Shown here in pieces: positions 1 to 11,000 of a stretch of 48,022 nucleotides of DNA. This stretch comes from Candidatus Aadella gelida. Lineage in GTDB: Bacteria > Omnitrophota > Gorgyraeia > Tantalellales > Tantalellaceae. Made by a program: the position numbers and the translations under genes. The notes under the pieces are model-generated. The model made no database searches. It saw nothing but the letters and a program-made list of their open reading frames with translations, and was not told the DNA's origin. How positions within the stretch are numbered: the first letter of the stretch is position 1; the number at the start of each line of letters is the position of its first letter. Location of the stretch: contig JAVCDB010000099.1 of the NCBI GenBank assembly GCA_030765205.1, positions 1 to 48,022 of the forward strand, given 5' to 3'.

Positions 1-31
1 GATTTTTGTGGGTCGTTTAGCTCAGATCAGG

Positions 32-123
32 TGGGGACAAGTTGCCGGAATTAGTGGGGACGAGTTACCGGAATTGCTGGGGACAAGATGCCGGAATAGG
101 TGGGGACGAGTGTCCGGAATACG
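32..123. repeat. 23-bp tandem repeat, four copies
   Basis: Four contiguous 23-bp units begin at 32, 55, 78 and 101. Each starts TGGGGAC(A/G)AG and contains CCGGAAT near its end, and the copies differ at a few positions. There are no unique spacers, so this is not a CRISPR array. The unit core is the same GGGGAC motif seen singly in the other intergenic regions of this window, so the array looks like a local amplification of that element. Confidence 0.9.
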
Positions 124-376
124 CACTTGTCGAGTAATCCTTTTCTTTTAAAAAGTAGTCTCCTATAAACACAAGAAAGTTGACTAGATCAGCTTTATAC
201 CTGAATATCTGTTTAAAATTTTCGGTTCCTTCTCTCATCATTTCTTGCTGAAATGAACTTTCTGCAGAAAGGCTACCCAAGTTCTGGCAAATTGCCACTG
301 TTGGCAAAAGATTAATAGTGCTAACTACTACTATTAACAACATTGATAAGATCGTTTTAAATGTAATTTTTTTCAT
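65..376 (-). CDS. Small secreted protein, probably truncated by the repeat array
   Basis: This 103-codon ORF starts at ATG 376 and stops at 65-67. Residues 1-30 form a clear Sec signal peptide: Lys-Lys at the start, then a long hydrophobic core, ending near PTVAIC. The Cys is not in a proper lipobox because Ile precedes it. The mature part (about residues 31-80) is short and unrecognised. The last 18 or so residues are encoded by the 23-bp tandem repeat, and the stop codon lies inside repeat unit 2. The natural C-terminus has therefore probably been replaced and the ORF may be a gene remnant. No good Shine-Dalgarno sequence is visible. It lies downstream of the giant gene on the same strand but beyond that gene's terminator. 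Confidence 0.45.
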   Translation of the reverse strand: MKKITFKTILSMLLIVVVSTINLLPTVAICQNLGSLSAESSFQQEMMREGTENFKQIFRYKADLVNFLVFIGDYFLKEKDYSTSAYSGHSSPPIPASCPQQFR

Positions 377-814
377 ATTTTATTGCTCTTTTTGTATTCC
401 TATCCCGTAAAGTGAAAGTTACTTTTTATTATATTCACTTTTATCTCCTTTTATTTTCTTGTTTGATTAATATTCATATTTTTAATAATTTTATACAAAA
501 TTTTATACTGCTCTACTCTATTTTCCCATGAAACAGTAGTAGTGTCAAAAGTATTTAAACTGTCTTTTTGTTTGTTAACGCTAAGGGTAGTCCCCTGTTT
601 TTGAGAGAAAAAATTAGTTTTTGACCCATTAAACCGTCAAAAAAAACAATGCCCCCGCCTCCCGAACCATTAATAAAATCCGAAAAGCAGGGGCATCTAA
701 AAGAAGCGCAGGAAGGTTGCGGAAAAAACGCCTCTTTTGTATATTTCTAGATCTTTCGGTACAAGTTTTTCGTCCCTCATCCCTCGTCTTTCTTCCTTCT
801 AACTTCTACCCTCT
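377..814. other. Intergenic region between the small secreted ORF and the giant gene
   Basis: There is no credible gene here. It holds an 8-bp perfect AT-rich inverted repeat (409-416 with 434-441) just upstream of the small ORF, a rho-independent terminator for the giant gene (639-696), and a heptamer array that runs into the giant gene's stop codon (771-819). The remainder is AT-rich and featureless. Confidence 0.7.
639..696 (-). terminator. Rho-independent terminator of the giant gene
   Basis: Read on the minus strand, ATGCCCCTGC (696-687) pairs over ten positions, one of them G-U, with GCGGGGGCAT (658-649). The loop is about 28 nt. The stem is followed by a T-rich tail with eight consecutive Ts (646-639). 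It lies about 120 bp past the giant gene's stop codon. The long loop is the only weak point. Confidence 0.7.
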
Positions 815-819
815 CTATG
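771..819. repeat. Heptamer array at the stop codon of the giant gene
   Basis: On the plus strand, units of seven bases beginning with C (CGTCCCT, CATCCCT, CGTCTTT, CTTCCTT, CTAACTT, CTACCCT) run without a break. The next unit contains the TAG stop of the giant gene (815-817). The units are degenerate but keep the 7-bp phase. Confidence 0.75.
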
Positions 820-2068
820 CTCTTACAAGCACTTCGTTCACATAACGTTCATATGCCTCTATCTCTGCCTTGAAGTCTATTGCTTTGGTGTTCGGCATGA
901 ACATGTACAGGTTGCCCAGATTTCTCACGGTACCCAGGTTAAAACCTATGTTCTTAACGTTACCAGAGATTATCTCTATCATCACCATAAGGAGCTGTGA
1001 TGTCAGCCCTTCGCTTTCCATCCAGACATATATAGGCGCGTCTTCGCCTTGGAGCATCTTCATGACACTCGCGTCTTGAGACCTATAGTCTTTAGTGTCG
1101 CCAATAGCTATAGAGCTGTTAGGTGTATCGGATCCGAACGTATCCCTTACCGAATCCAAAGCACTCTGAAATGTCATATTCTCCTCAACCATCATGACCA
1201 CATTCTCCGAACTCAAGTATTCTCCTAGTCCCGTTATCTTGAGATACTGTTCCTTGTCCTGATCGGTAACAAAATTCTCACCGATCAACCTAACATGTAT
1301 AAACGCCGAGGCTTCTTCTTTGGTAAGACCCATCTTCCTTATATCATTCGCCAGGAACCTACCGTCGGCGACATTTCTAGCTGGAACGCTGACGATCTTG
1401 TGTTCTGTCTCACCAAATCCGCTTTTTATCGCTTCTTTTGCCTTCTTGCTGATCTCTGCGCCCCCAAGTATATCCCGACGCACATTATCTATACGCATTT
1501 CATATATGCTCTTACTAGCTATATCCAATGCCGCTATTTCAGGGAGCAGTCTGACATATATCTTCATTATGCGTTCAAACTCAGATATATCATTAATCGC
1601 TTTTATACTCTCCTCGGAAAGAAGCGCTATTTCGGGATTTGCCAGTTCCAGAATATCTCTTACCGCTTTCGTTTTGAGTTCCGCCAAAGTGTCCCTAAGA
1701 TCAAAAAGTTTCATCTGATTGTCCACGTCTATTATAGCGGCTACCGTCTTTTTACCGGCGGTCTTTGCGCTAAGTTCCTCTACCATCTCTTCCCTTGTTA
1801 CTCCCGAGAGAGAGATAACTTTAACGCCTGTCTCTTCTTCAAGTATCTTTATCGCCCCGGGCGTGAATATGTTCAGCATATCTTCCCTCATTCCTACAAC
1901 CACATCAATATCCTCTATAGTCCTGTCTTTAGAATCTTTTCTTTGTCTTATTGCATCCTCAAGCATTACTGTTATCTCCCCTAGATCCTCAGCTCCGCTC
2001 CGGCTTTTTTCCAGCCTGCTCAAAGCGGCCGGATCTAATTCGGCTCCGGAATGATCCACAACTATTAC
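815..2068 (-). other. C-terminal domain of the giant protein (residues about 9075-9491)
   Basis: A soluble alpha/beta-looking domain follows the last membrane segments. It contains DVVVGMRED, AAIIDVDNQ and SSIAIGDTKDY, and ends in a segment with phased Gly/Asn. I do not recognise the family. Because it follows a membrane hairpin, it may lie in the cytoplasm or the periplasm; the topology is unresolved. Confidence 0.5.
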
Positions 2069-5000
2069 CATATCTGCTTTACCTAGAAGTACAGCTCCCA
2101 AGCCTTTCAAAAAACTGAATATCGGAACTATATATCGCCCTATAGCTATCAGTACAAAGGTCCCAGTCACCATCAATCCAAAAAATACAGGGTCCTGTGC
2201 GGCAAAATCCATCACCTTTTGTGTCGCTCCTGTCATATACGCTATTATAACACCTATCGCGCCCGATGTTCTGAGAGTTGACGCGCTTCCCTTCAGTCCG
2301 GTAGCAGATGTCTTTTTCGGAGTTACATCTCGACGGACTAACCTTACGCTTTTTATCATTTTTATGAAGACTGCCGGTTTTGTACCCCATACTTTAGCTC
2401 CTACCGCATATATATCTCTAAAATTATTAAATTGATCAACTTGACGTCTGTTAGAAGAAGGATCAAATTTTATTACGCCTTTGCGGTCCGGTGACGAAAG
2501 GTAGGAATAAACATTTTTCCATTCACTGTTTTTGAAAAAAAGCTGTATCATATCACGTTTCCCGCTGAAGAGTTCTATCTCCAAGGCATAGTTTGTAAGG
2601 TCCACTCCTTTCGGATAACTTCTGCCACTTACCGATCCCTTTCTAAGATCAATAAAAATTTCATTTTCTTGCACTATAAAGTGTTTAGATGATAGCTTGA
2701 TCACATCCTCAAGTTCCTGTGAATACACAATATTCGTGATGAATTGCGGAACAGCGCGTTCCGGTAAAATGCTGACAACGAATAATGCAACAAACACTAG
2801 TAATCCTGCGAATATCCTTGATAAAAAATTCCTTCTCTCACTTGAAAACACCCGTCCGGAACCTTCCGGGCTTCCTATACCCATCATGGTCATAAGTATC
2901 CCAAACGTTCCCAAAGCGGACCATTTCAATGCAAGAAGAGGCGCTTCGGTGATATTTAAGGTCTTCTTTGCCGACGCATATTTCGCATTTAGTCCAGCAA
3001 GTACTTTTTCCGTAAGTCCCTGTTCTCGAGAACCTTCGGGATCGTTTTCTAATCTGTTTCCGAGTTCGTTAAGCGCATTTTCATTGAAATCCATATCCCG
3101 CACGGCATCATCCGTATTACCTTCGGCTAAATCTTTAGTAATATCATTGAAGTTTTCTTCGACTTCACCTATTAGACTCTCGGTAGAAAATTCCACAGGT
3201 GTCTTCGCTGTAAAATCTAGCGGGAGAGGACCGTCATCTCTCACTTTTTCCTGAGAAAGAATATCTTCCTCGGATCCCGCCCCTGCCGCAACCGGAGTTA
3301 TACTGATATTTTCGACATTCACACCGTCCGAGTTTCCTTCGAACTGTACTCCTACTGTTCTGACCTTTTTCGGATCAAATCCTGTATGTGTATCATATCC
3401 TTCTCCTCCCTGACCCGGGAGGACCTTTATAATATTGATGCCGGGGGTAAGTGTCATCACGGGACCCAGCTGCGTGGGATGATAATTCTTACCGCCATCA
3501 TATGACTGCATGACAGGCCTAACAGTAAGCGCTCCCGAAATAGGGACATTCTCTTCAGGTATGTTTATTTGAATCAAAAACCCTTTACCTTTCATAACAT
3601 CCGATTCATTTTCGTCATCGAGTCTCCATCCGAACACTTCACGAAGATCAAGTAGTACCGTCCCCGGTATGGCATCCCCAGCCAATTTCTCGCTACTGAT
3701 CTTCCATCCCGTTTCGTTTCCTTCTATACCACCAACCATACTGCGTGATCCGTCAAGAACGCGTGAGGTAAGAAGACGTGTCCATTCTTCTACGCGGTAT
3801 CTACCTTTATCCTTGAACTCGAAAAACGCTCCGTTCCTGGCTTCTTTTCCTATATATTCATCTTGGAAAATTTCCCATCGTTTTGTTCCTTCTTTTTCTC
3901 CAAACTCATCCAAAAGGAACTTAGAGTACATCTCCCGAGCCGTATCAAGTATCCTGCTGAGTCTCGCAGCTTCATAATTTTTACCTTTAGACTTAAGATC
4001 ATAAGAATAGTCCAGCATACCGTAGATCCATCCGCTGGCTCGTTTATTCCTGGCTATTGGCCTAACCATATCCGGTATCGCTTTTTCCGGTGTTTTCCCA
4101 TCCGTAATGTAAGCACTGACTGCGGGGCCCGCGACATAACTGCGCACAAGTTCTCTATTGAAGTTCTGAGCCTTATCTATCGCAGGAAGTGCTAGCATTC
4201 CTATCCATGTTACCCAGAAGAAAAATGTCGCTATTATAGCCTTGTTATATACCCAATCCTTCAATTTATCTCTTTTTTCCTGTCTGGTAAATTCCCTGCC
4301 CAAAGCTTTTTTTATCGCATCTTGACGTCCCCTCGTCCAATATCCTTCACTGACATATCCAGGGAAAAGGTTTCTTCCGGCATTGAAATACGCGGAAACT
4401 ATCATATGAGTATAATATATGAGCATAGTAGGCGATTTAAGACCATATTTAAGAGTATGGTACGGAAGTCTACCCACTGCCAGCATCGGTTTTTTGGATA
4501 TCCGTCTATAAATAGAATCAATACTCCATGTTCCGGCAAGTATTGAACCGAATGCCAGTATAGCTAAAATGCCCCATAACGGGAAGATGGAACCGGCCCA
4601 GAACGCCGCGCCGATAGCAACTGTCACAAAGCCTATAGCGCCGGCCTTCCAGTCTATTGTTATTTCACCTTTTATTTCACGCTCTATCTGCTCTACTTCC
4701 TGCATTATCTCTTCCAGGGCAAGTATTACGGCAATATCCAGATCCTCTTTTCCTTTGTCAATATTCTTGCTGACTGCACTCTCAAGCATCCCGTAGAATT
4801 TAAAATCTTTAATGACAACATTGCCCTGTTTGTCTTTCAAACTTGCCGAGATCACACGACCTTTTTTATTGGTTGTAACATCTACCATAGTTTTATCAGC
4901 TTTTAGAAAACGTTTATATTCATCAAGCACGTGTAATATCTTTTCATCGCTTTTAAAGTCATCTTTTTCAAGCTTGGGTATTATCGTCCTCTTTTCGCCC

Positions 5001-8000
5001 GTTACGGGATCCTTGTACTCGGTCTTCATTAAATGATCCAGACCTTCCATTACAGTGAACCCGTGTTTCATGACCCTTACTCGGAAAGCTTCACTCGTTG
5101 ATTCGTCATCTTTTGAAGCATATATCCAGACCACCATCATTGACATAACTGTCAGAATGAACGGAGGATAGAAAAATACCGCTATACCTGACATTGTTGT
5201 CGGGAGCCATCCTATCATTTCTTTTATTATGTATTCGACCGACAAGGCATATTCCTGTATCAAAAGCCCAATTCCGCCTAGTTTATATAGAGGAAAGAAT
5301 GTATAAGCTACTCTTGAAACAACGTAAAGATTAGTGATTATTATTGTTACCAATGTCGCCAAAGCCGCCAAAGTAGACGATGAAAGATGTGCCATATGCT
5401 GAAATATGATCACCCCGCGTATCCATCCGCGCAAACTTCTATCTCCCATCCCATCCATTGGGGATACATGCCACTGTTCATTAAGTTCCGTGCCCGAACG
5501 GGTCATAGTTTTAAACAGGACATAACCCAGTCCATAGAAGAGGAGTCCGCCTGCAAAGAATCCTAAAGGCGCTCCTATAAGAAGACCTGCCGCTATATTG
5601 AGCTTTGAGCCTACTAAGGCCCATCCCAGGCCCGCTCCAAGATATTGTCCCCAGAACATGAAGAAAACGGGTTTATAAGAAAGTATCGCCCAGAATGTCT
5701 GGAGCGTTATCCATCGTGACCTCTGAAGCCACCATCTGAATCCTAGAGGAGGAAGTTCGTCCTCAAGTACCTGTATATATTTACCTTCGAGCCTTATCGC
5801 TTTAAGTTTATAGAGAGCAAGCCTTGAACCCAGCTCCGCGTCTTCTATCTGATTGTATGAATCCCATACCCCGGACTGTCTGTATACGTTAAGATATTTT
5901 CTGAAAAGTTCGGATGGTTTGCCTATAGCTTCGACAGGTTTTCTGAGAAGTTTTATTCTTTCGATCCTTTTCTTGATGAACCCGAGTTTCTCTGTCTTAT
6001 AATACTGATCGGTTTCGTCCTGTGATATACGTTCCCTTAAAGGTCTCATCAGCTGGCCAAGATGTATCCTCGCATGTAAAGGCACTTCCTCAATCTCGCC
6101 GGTCTCTTTGTCTATTAATATCCTCACGCCGCTTAACATTTCCCACAAGAAACCATTACCCGTACCGCCAAGAAACAAAAATCCTGATTTTGTCTGGCCT
6201 ATCTGTATACTGTTATGCCACACCAAATAGTCAAGCCATGACCTGTGACTCCAATCCGTATCTTTTTTAATAGGCACCAGACGAAGTTCTGTCTGCATTA
6301 CGGTTGGTATATTCCTTATCCTGAATTCTGATCTAAGGAATGTATCCTCATCAGGATATACCTGTAGGAATGCCCATAGCATATATTTGGCTCTCGATGC
6401 TCCACTAGAACCTTCACTTATCCATTTTTCAGCATCCTTTTTCGATACTCTTTTTACCTCTTCAGGACCGACGCCTGCCTGTTTCGCAAGGCCCGCTACC
6501 GCGTCCCTGTATTCTTTTATTATTTTTTCGCCATCTTCATCTATAGATATTTTCCATCTTTTGCCTTCTGAATCCGCATTATTCTGTTCCTCAAGAGTAA
6601 GATCCCTTCCTTCCTGATATGTTTCCCTTGCGTCAAGATGACGTCTTACCGTATTCTCTCTGCTTTCCCAGACACAAAGTTTCATCCTAAAAAGAAGCGG
6701 CTGAAGCCGGTCTTCCTCGTCCACGAGTTCGACAAAATAAGGTACATCTTCACCCAATTTTTCATAAAATTTACTTATCTCATCTTTTACAGCCTTTTCG
6801 TTCTCTACGGTATTGAGATCCACTACCGGAGGTTTGGTTCTGCCCGTAACAGCATAGAAAAAATTCATTACAACGCTTTCTTCGGCATTAAGAGGCGGTT
6901 TCATCCTTATCTTCTGCTGATGCTTACCCAAGTTTATCCCGTGCTGAGGGCCCGCTACAACCCGTATACGATCCCTGTACTTGTATAGCCTTCCCGCCCA
7001 TGGTTTGTCGGGATCAGTTGTCGGTTCAATACCTCTGTCCTCACCCGCTTCGTTACCGTATATGGCGAGATTCATATCCCTAATACCGCCTTCGTCGACA
7101 TCGTCGGTTACCGGAAACACATCTACTCCTCCGGGATATTTTTCTATAGCGCTTTCAACTATTTCTACAAGTTTTTCTCCTGCTCCGCCTCCGAACGTTG
7201 TCTCCATAAGCGCAACACGCGGGAAAAGTTCGCTGCCGTATTCCTCGCGGAGATATTTTATGTCTTCAAGATCAAGTTTCTCCAGTATATCTTTATTACT
7301 GAACCTGTCCGTTCTGGTCATAAGCATAGCTGGATCCACTTTCCCGATGAACCTCGCATCACCTGATATAACTTCAATAAATTTATCCCTTTTCGCGGTC
7401 TTCTCCAGGAATACCATCTCGAGTACCGGATAGTTGAGGAGCATTGCATATGAAGGCCACTTGGACGGTGTTATGCCCCTTCTTTTTAAGTCCCTTTGAC
7501 GCCACCATCCGGAGATATCCCTGGAATCCATGTCCATCTCATGTATTATTCCGGAAAGATTTTCCTCATTTATGTCCGCCTCCATATATTTAGGGAGATC
7601 CTCATTATCCGTCTTATTCTTTATATCATTGAGAATTTCTATCAGCATATGACTCGGTACGCTTTTTTCCACATCCATAGGTGTTATACTTGCCGGTTTT
7701 CCGGTAAAACGCGCGGCAAATAACATGACCTTTTCAACCATAATATTTACCATATATGCTGATACCGACGCGAAAACTGTCGTGACGGCGAAGAACCAGA
7801 AAGTCATATCTTTTATTACCGGTATAATGCCCTGTACCTGCAGATACTCACTGCGGATCAGATAGCCCGCGCCGATAAGTAATGCCGATACTACACCTGC
7901 CTGGACAATATTAGTGCCATGCCGCTTTATTCCGTGCCAGTAACTGCTTCTTGTGACATCCGGTCCGCCGAAACCCTGCTGAAACCATGACATTTTGCTT

Positions 8001-11000
8001 GACCTGTACCGTCTTTCTTCGGTCTCCCAGGCTATAGCTTCATCTGTTGTCATTTTCCCTTCATATACTTTCTCCTGCACTCTTCTGACTCTATATTGCA
8101 AAGCACCTAAATACTTCCCTATATTGTTACTCGGGATAGCGTGTATGGACGATCCCCATTCCGCGGGTCCGTTATACGTCCTTTTCCCCTTACCGTCCTT
8201 AACGGGCGCCTTTTTATAAGTGTTTTCCGTACCATTTATTTTTATGCTTCCGTCTTGTTCTATCTCTCCCGGCACGAGATTAATAAACCCTTTTTTATCC
8301 TGTGCCTGGACAAAATTCCTTCCATGCACATAAAGAGTCGGAGAGTAAAACTGCGGATCGTTCCACGGGAAATGTCCTCTTGCATACAGAACGAATTCTT
8401 CGGGATCGGATCTTAGTTTTTTAAGCCAGTCAATAGAATACTCAATATAATCGTACATATTGATATCAATGACATCTTTTGGCTGAAAAAGTTTAGGCTC
8501 GGCAAAAGGCGCCGCTACCGGCATCTTCATTATTTGGGCCCATTGTTCTCTTGAAAATTCAGGATTTTTCTGCTCAATTTCCTGAAGACTGGCTTTTATT
8601 TTCTCGATGTTGCCAATAAGCTCATCTATTACGTCTATCTGCATCTTATCGGTGACGCCTCTTCTGGCCTTTCTTATAAAACGGAAATTCAGTATAGTCT
8701 CAAACAGATATTCCCTGATTGAAAATATGCCCCCGAATATCAAGATTGCGCTTGTAATAAAAACACTTGGAGTTGCGAATATCGGATTTGAGTACGCTGC
8801 CACAAGAGATGCTAACCCTAATATGGTACCCACAAGAAGCACAAGGCTTCCAAACTCTGATACAGGCCTGCTGGGACTTCCTATATTTTTCGAAGATAAA
8901 GGATATCTTCTGGGCGCATACTTTGTAGCTAATATACCCTCCTTATCAGGGGTGGAAAAGTTCTCTCCTAATCCTTGAAGTATAGCTTTGTAATACCTAT
9001 TGGTGGAATATTCAACAAAATGATCAAAACCCAACTCTTTCTTTTCGGGTTTTCCCTTTACGTCCTTTACATCTTGATTCGTCTTAATATCTACAATCGA
9101 TGTCAGATTGGTCCCGAGTCTATCCCCGATACTTTTCAGTGCACCGATAAGATTGGCAGAAGTAACCGTATCTGTTCCGGGGGTATCTTTAGCGGAATCT
9201 ACGTCCTTTAACCCGTTCAGGATATTTATCAATACAGTTTCAAAATCTTTATCTCCTGTGGATCTCTCCAATGATGCGATAATATCATTAGTTTCTTTGC
9301 CGGCTATCCCGTTTTTATATTTTTCGATCCTTTTGTATATATCTCTAACTACTATATTCTTTCTTGAACCATCAGGGAATATTGCCTTCATATCCTTTGA
9401 TCTATCCCATATCTCCCTAAAACCGCTTTCGAGACCCTTCTCTTTTATGTTTTTTTCTAATAACGAAATGATACTGTCGGCTTCTTTTTCACTTTTCTTG
9501 CCTTTGTATTTACCTATTTTTTTACGGATATCCTCAGCTGATATCTTCTTACTCGTACCCTCCGTAAAGATGGCCTGCAGGTCCTTTGATTGGTCCCATG
9601 TTTCTTTAAATATTTTCTCCAAACGGCTATCTCTATCCTTCTTGACTTTATCAATGATCTTCCCGATATTTATGATCCCCACGAACTTATATCTTGCTGG
9701 GCTTATCCTGCGTGAAGCTTCCCATTCGGCGCCACCCATGATTTTAGATTGCTTAATTATGCTTCCCAGTATCCCAAGATCTATGGGCTTTTTATCTGAT
9801 TCCGCTTTTTCTGCCTTTTTTCCTAAGACATCCTTCTTTTCCGCAATGCGGCCGCTCTCATCAGGGAATATCTCTTTTCTCGGCTTGATCCCGGGTGAGG
9901 CTACTCGCCTGTAATTTCTTCTTACCCATATACCTATTCCCCCGAAAACAGCCATTACCGCGGCAAGTGCCGCACTGGCCATCGCACCAAAACCTATGAA
10001 CTTATCCCACCATATACCTCTTTTGACCATTTCTTCTACTTCAGTATATGAAGTACCTTTAAGTATCTCGGTCTGACCCTTTATTACATGTCTTATCTCT
10101 GCACCGGAATATCCATTACGCAGCATATGCTGGGCGAATGATGCAACACGTTCTATGTATATCTTGATCCGTTCTTCTTTTGTTAACTGATCATAATCTT
10201 TCTCAAATACCCTTAAGTATTCCTGCACTTCGTCGTTATATTCCGTAACTTCCATGAATTTCTTATAAAATCCTCCAAAATCGAATCCTTTTTCATTATA
10301 TGAAGCCCAGTATACGAGAACTCCTATAAGTTGACTTTTCTCTTCGCTTGTTAAATTAAAATGATCTATAAGACTTGGGTTTTCGATGTTCAGAACGTTC
10401 CGCACGGATTCAAGCCCCAGATTCTCACATCCCCTGAGGTTCTTATTGAACCGCTTAAAATCTTCCGCTGACGTAAGAGGTATTGCCCCGGTATCCTCGT
10501 CTTCAATAAGCGTAAGTTTTACTGTCCAGTACAGTATCCCGCTTACAACCGATGGTGTTATTTTTTCCCCGTTTATAAAACTTGAGAGACTAGTCCGCAT
10601 CCTTGAAGCATCCCTTAGAAGTATAGCAAGTTTAGCGGGTGAAGTTATTCCGTTAAATCGCGCCATCGTATATATGGTGTTCAAGATATCAGTCTCGGCA
10701 TTTTCATTGAACATCGTATCTGTTTTAAGTCCGGCTTTTTCACGAACTGAGTTGAGTGTTCTAAGCGCTCCCATCACCAGTTCCCTGGCCCCAGAATTCG
10801 TTCCCATCTCAAGCATATAGGGCCTTTTATGCGGGGTATTATCCTCATTGAACATGGATACAAGCACTATACCTTCGTCTTTTTCCGTGAAGGTGATAAC
10901 TCTTCCGTCAGGAAGGTCTATCTTGGTTCCCGAATCATCTGCGGTAAGTTCTTTTTTAGACCAATGCATAAGTTCTGTAGCTTGTAGATTTATGATATCC

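Noticed and set aside
10-30. tRNA gene start (GGGTCGTTTAGCTCAG)
   Set aside because: The D-stem does not close, there is no anticodon or T-arm, and the tandem repeat begins at once. At most a fragment, kept only as part of a finding.
32-123. Short regular repeats looked like a CRISPR array
   Set aside because: The 23-bp units touch each other with no spacers, and no cas gene is in the window.
1295-1984. Plus-strand 229-codon ORF within the giant gene
   Set aside because: It lies wholly opposite a better-supported frame, has unusual composition and no Shine-Dalgarno.
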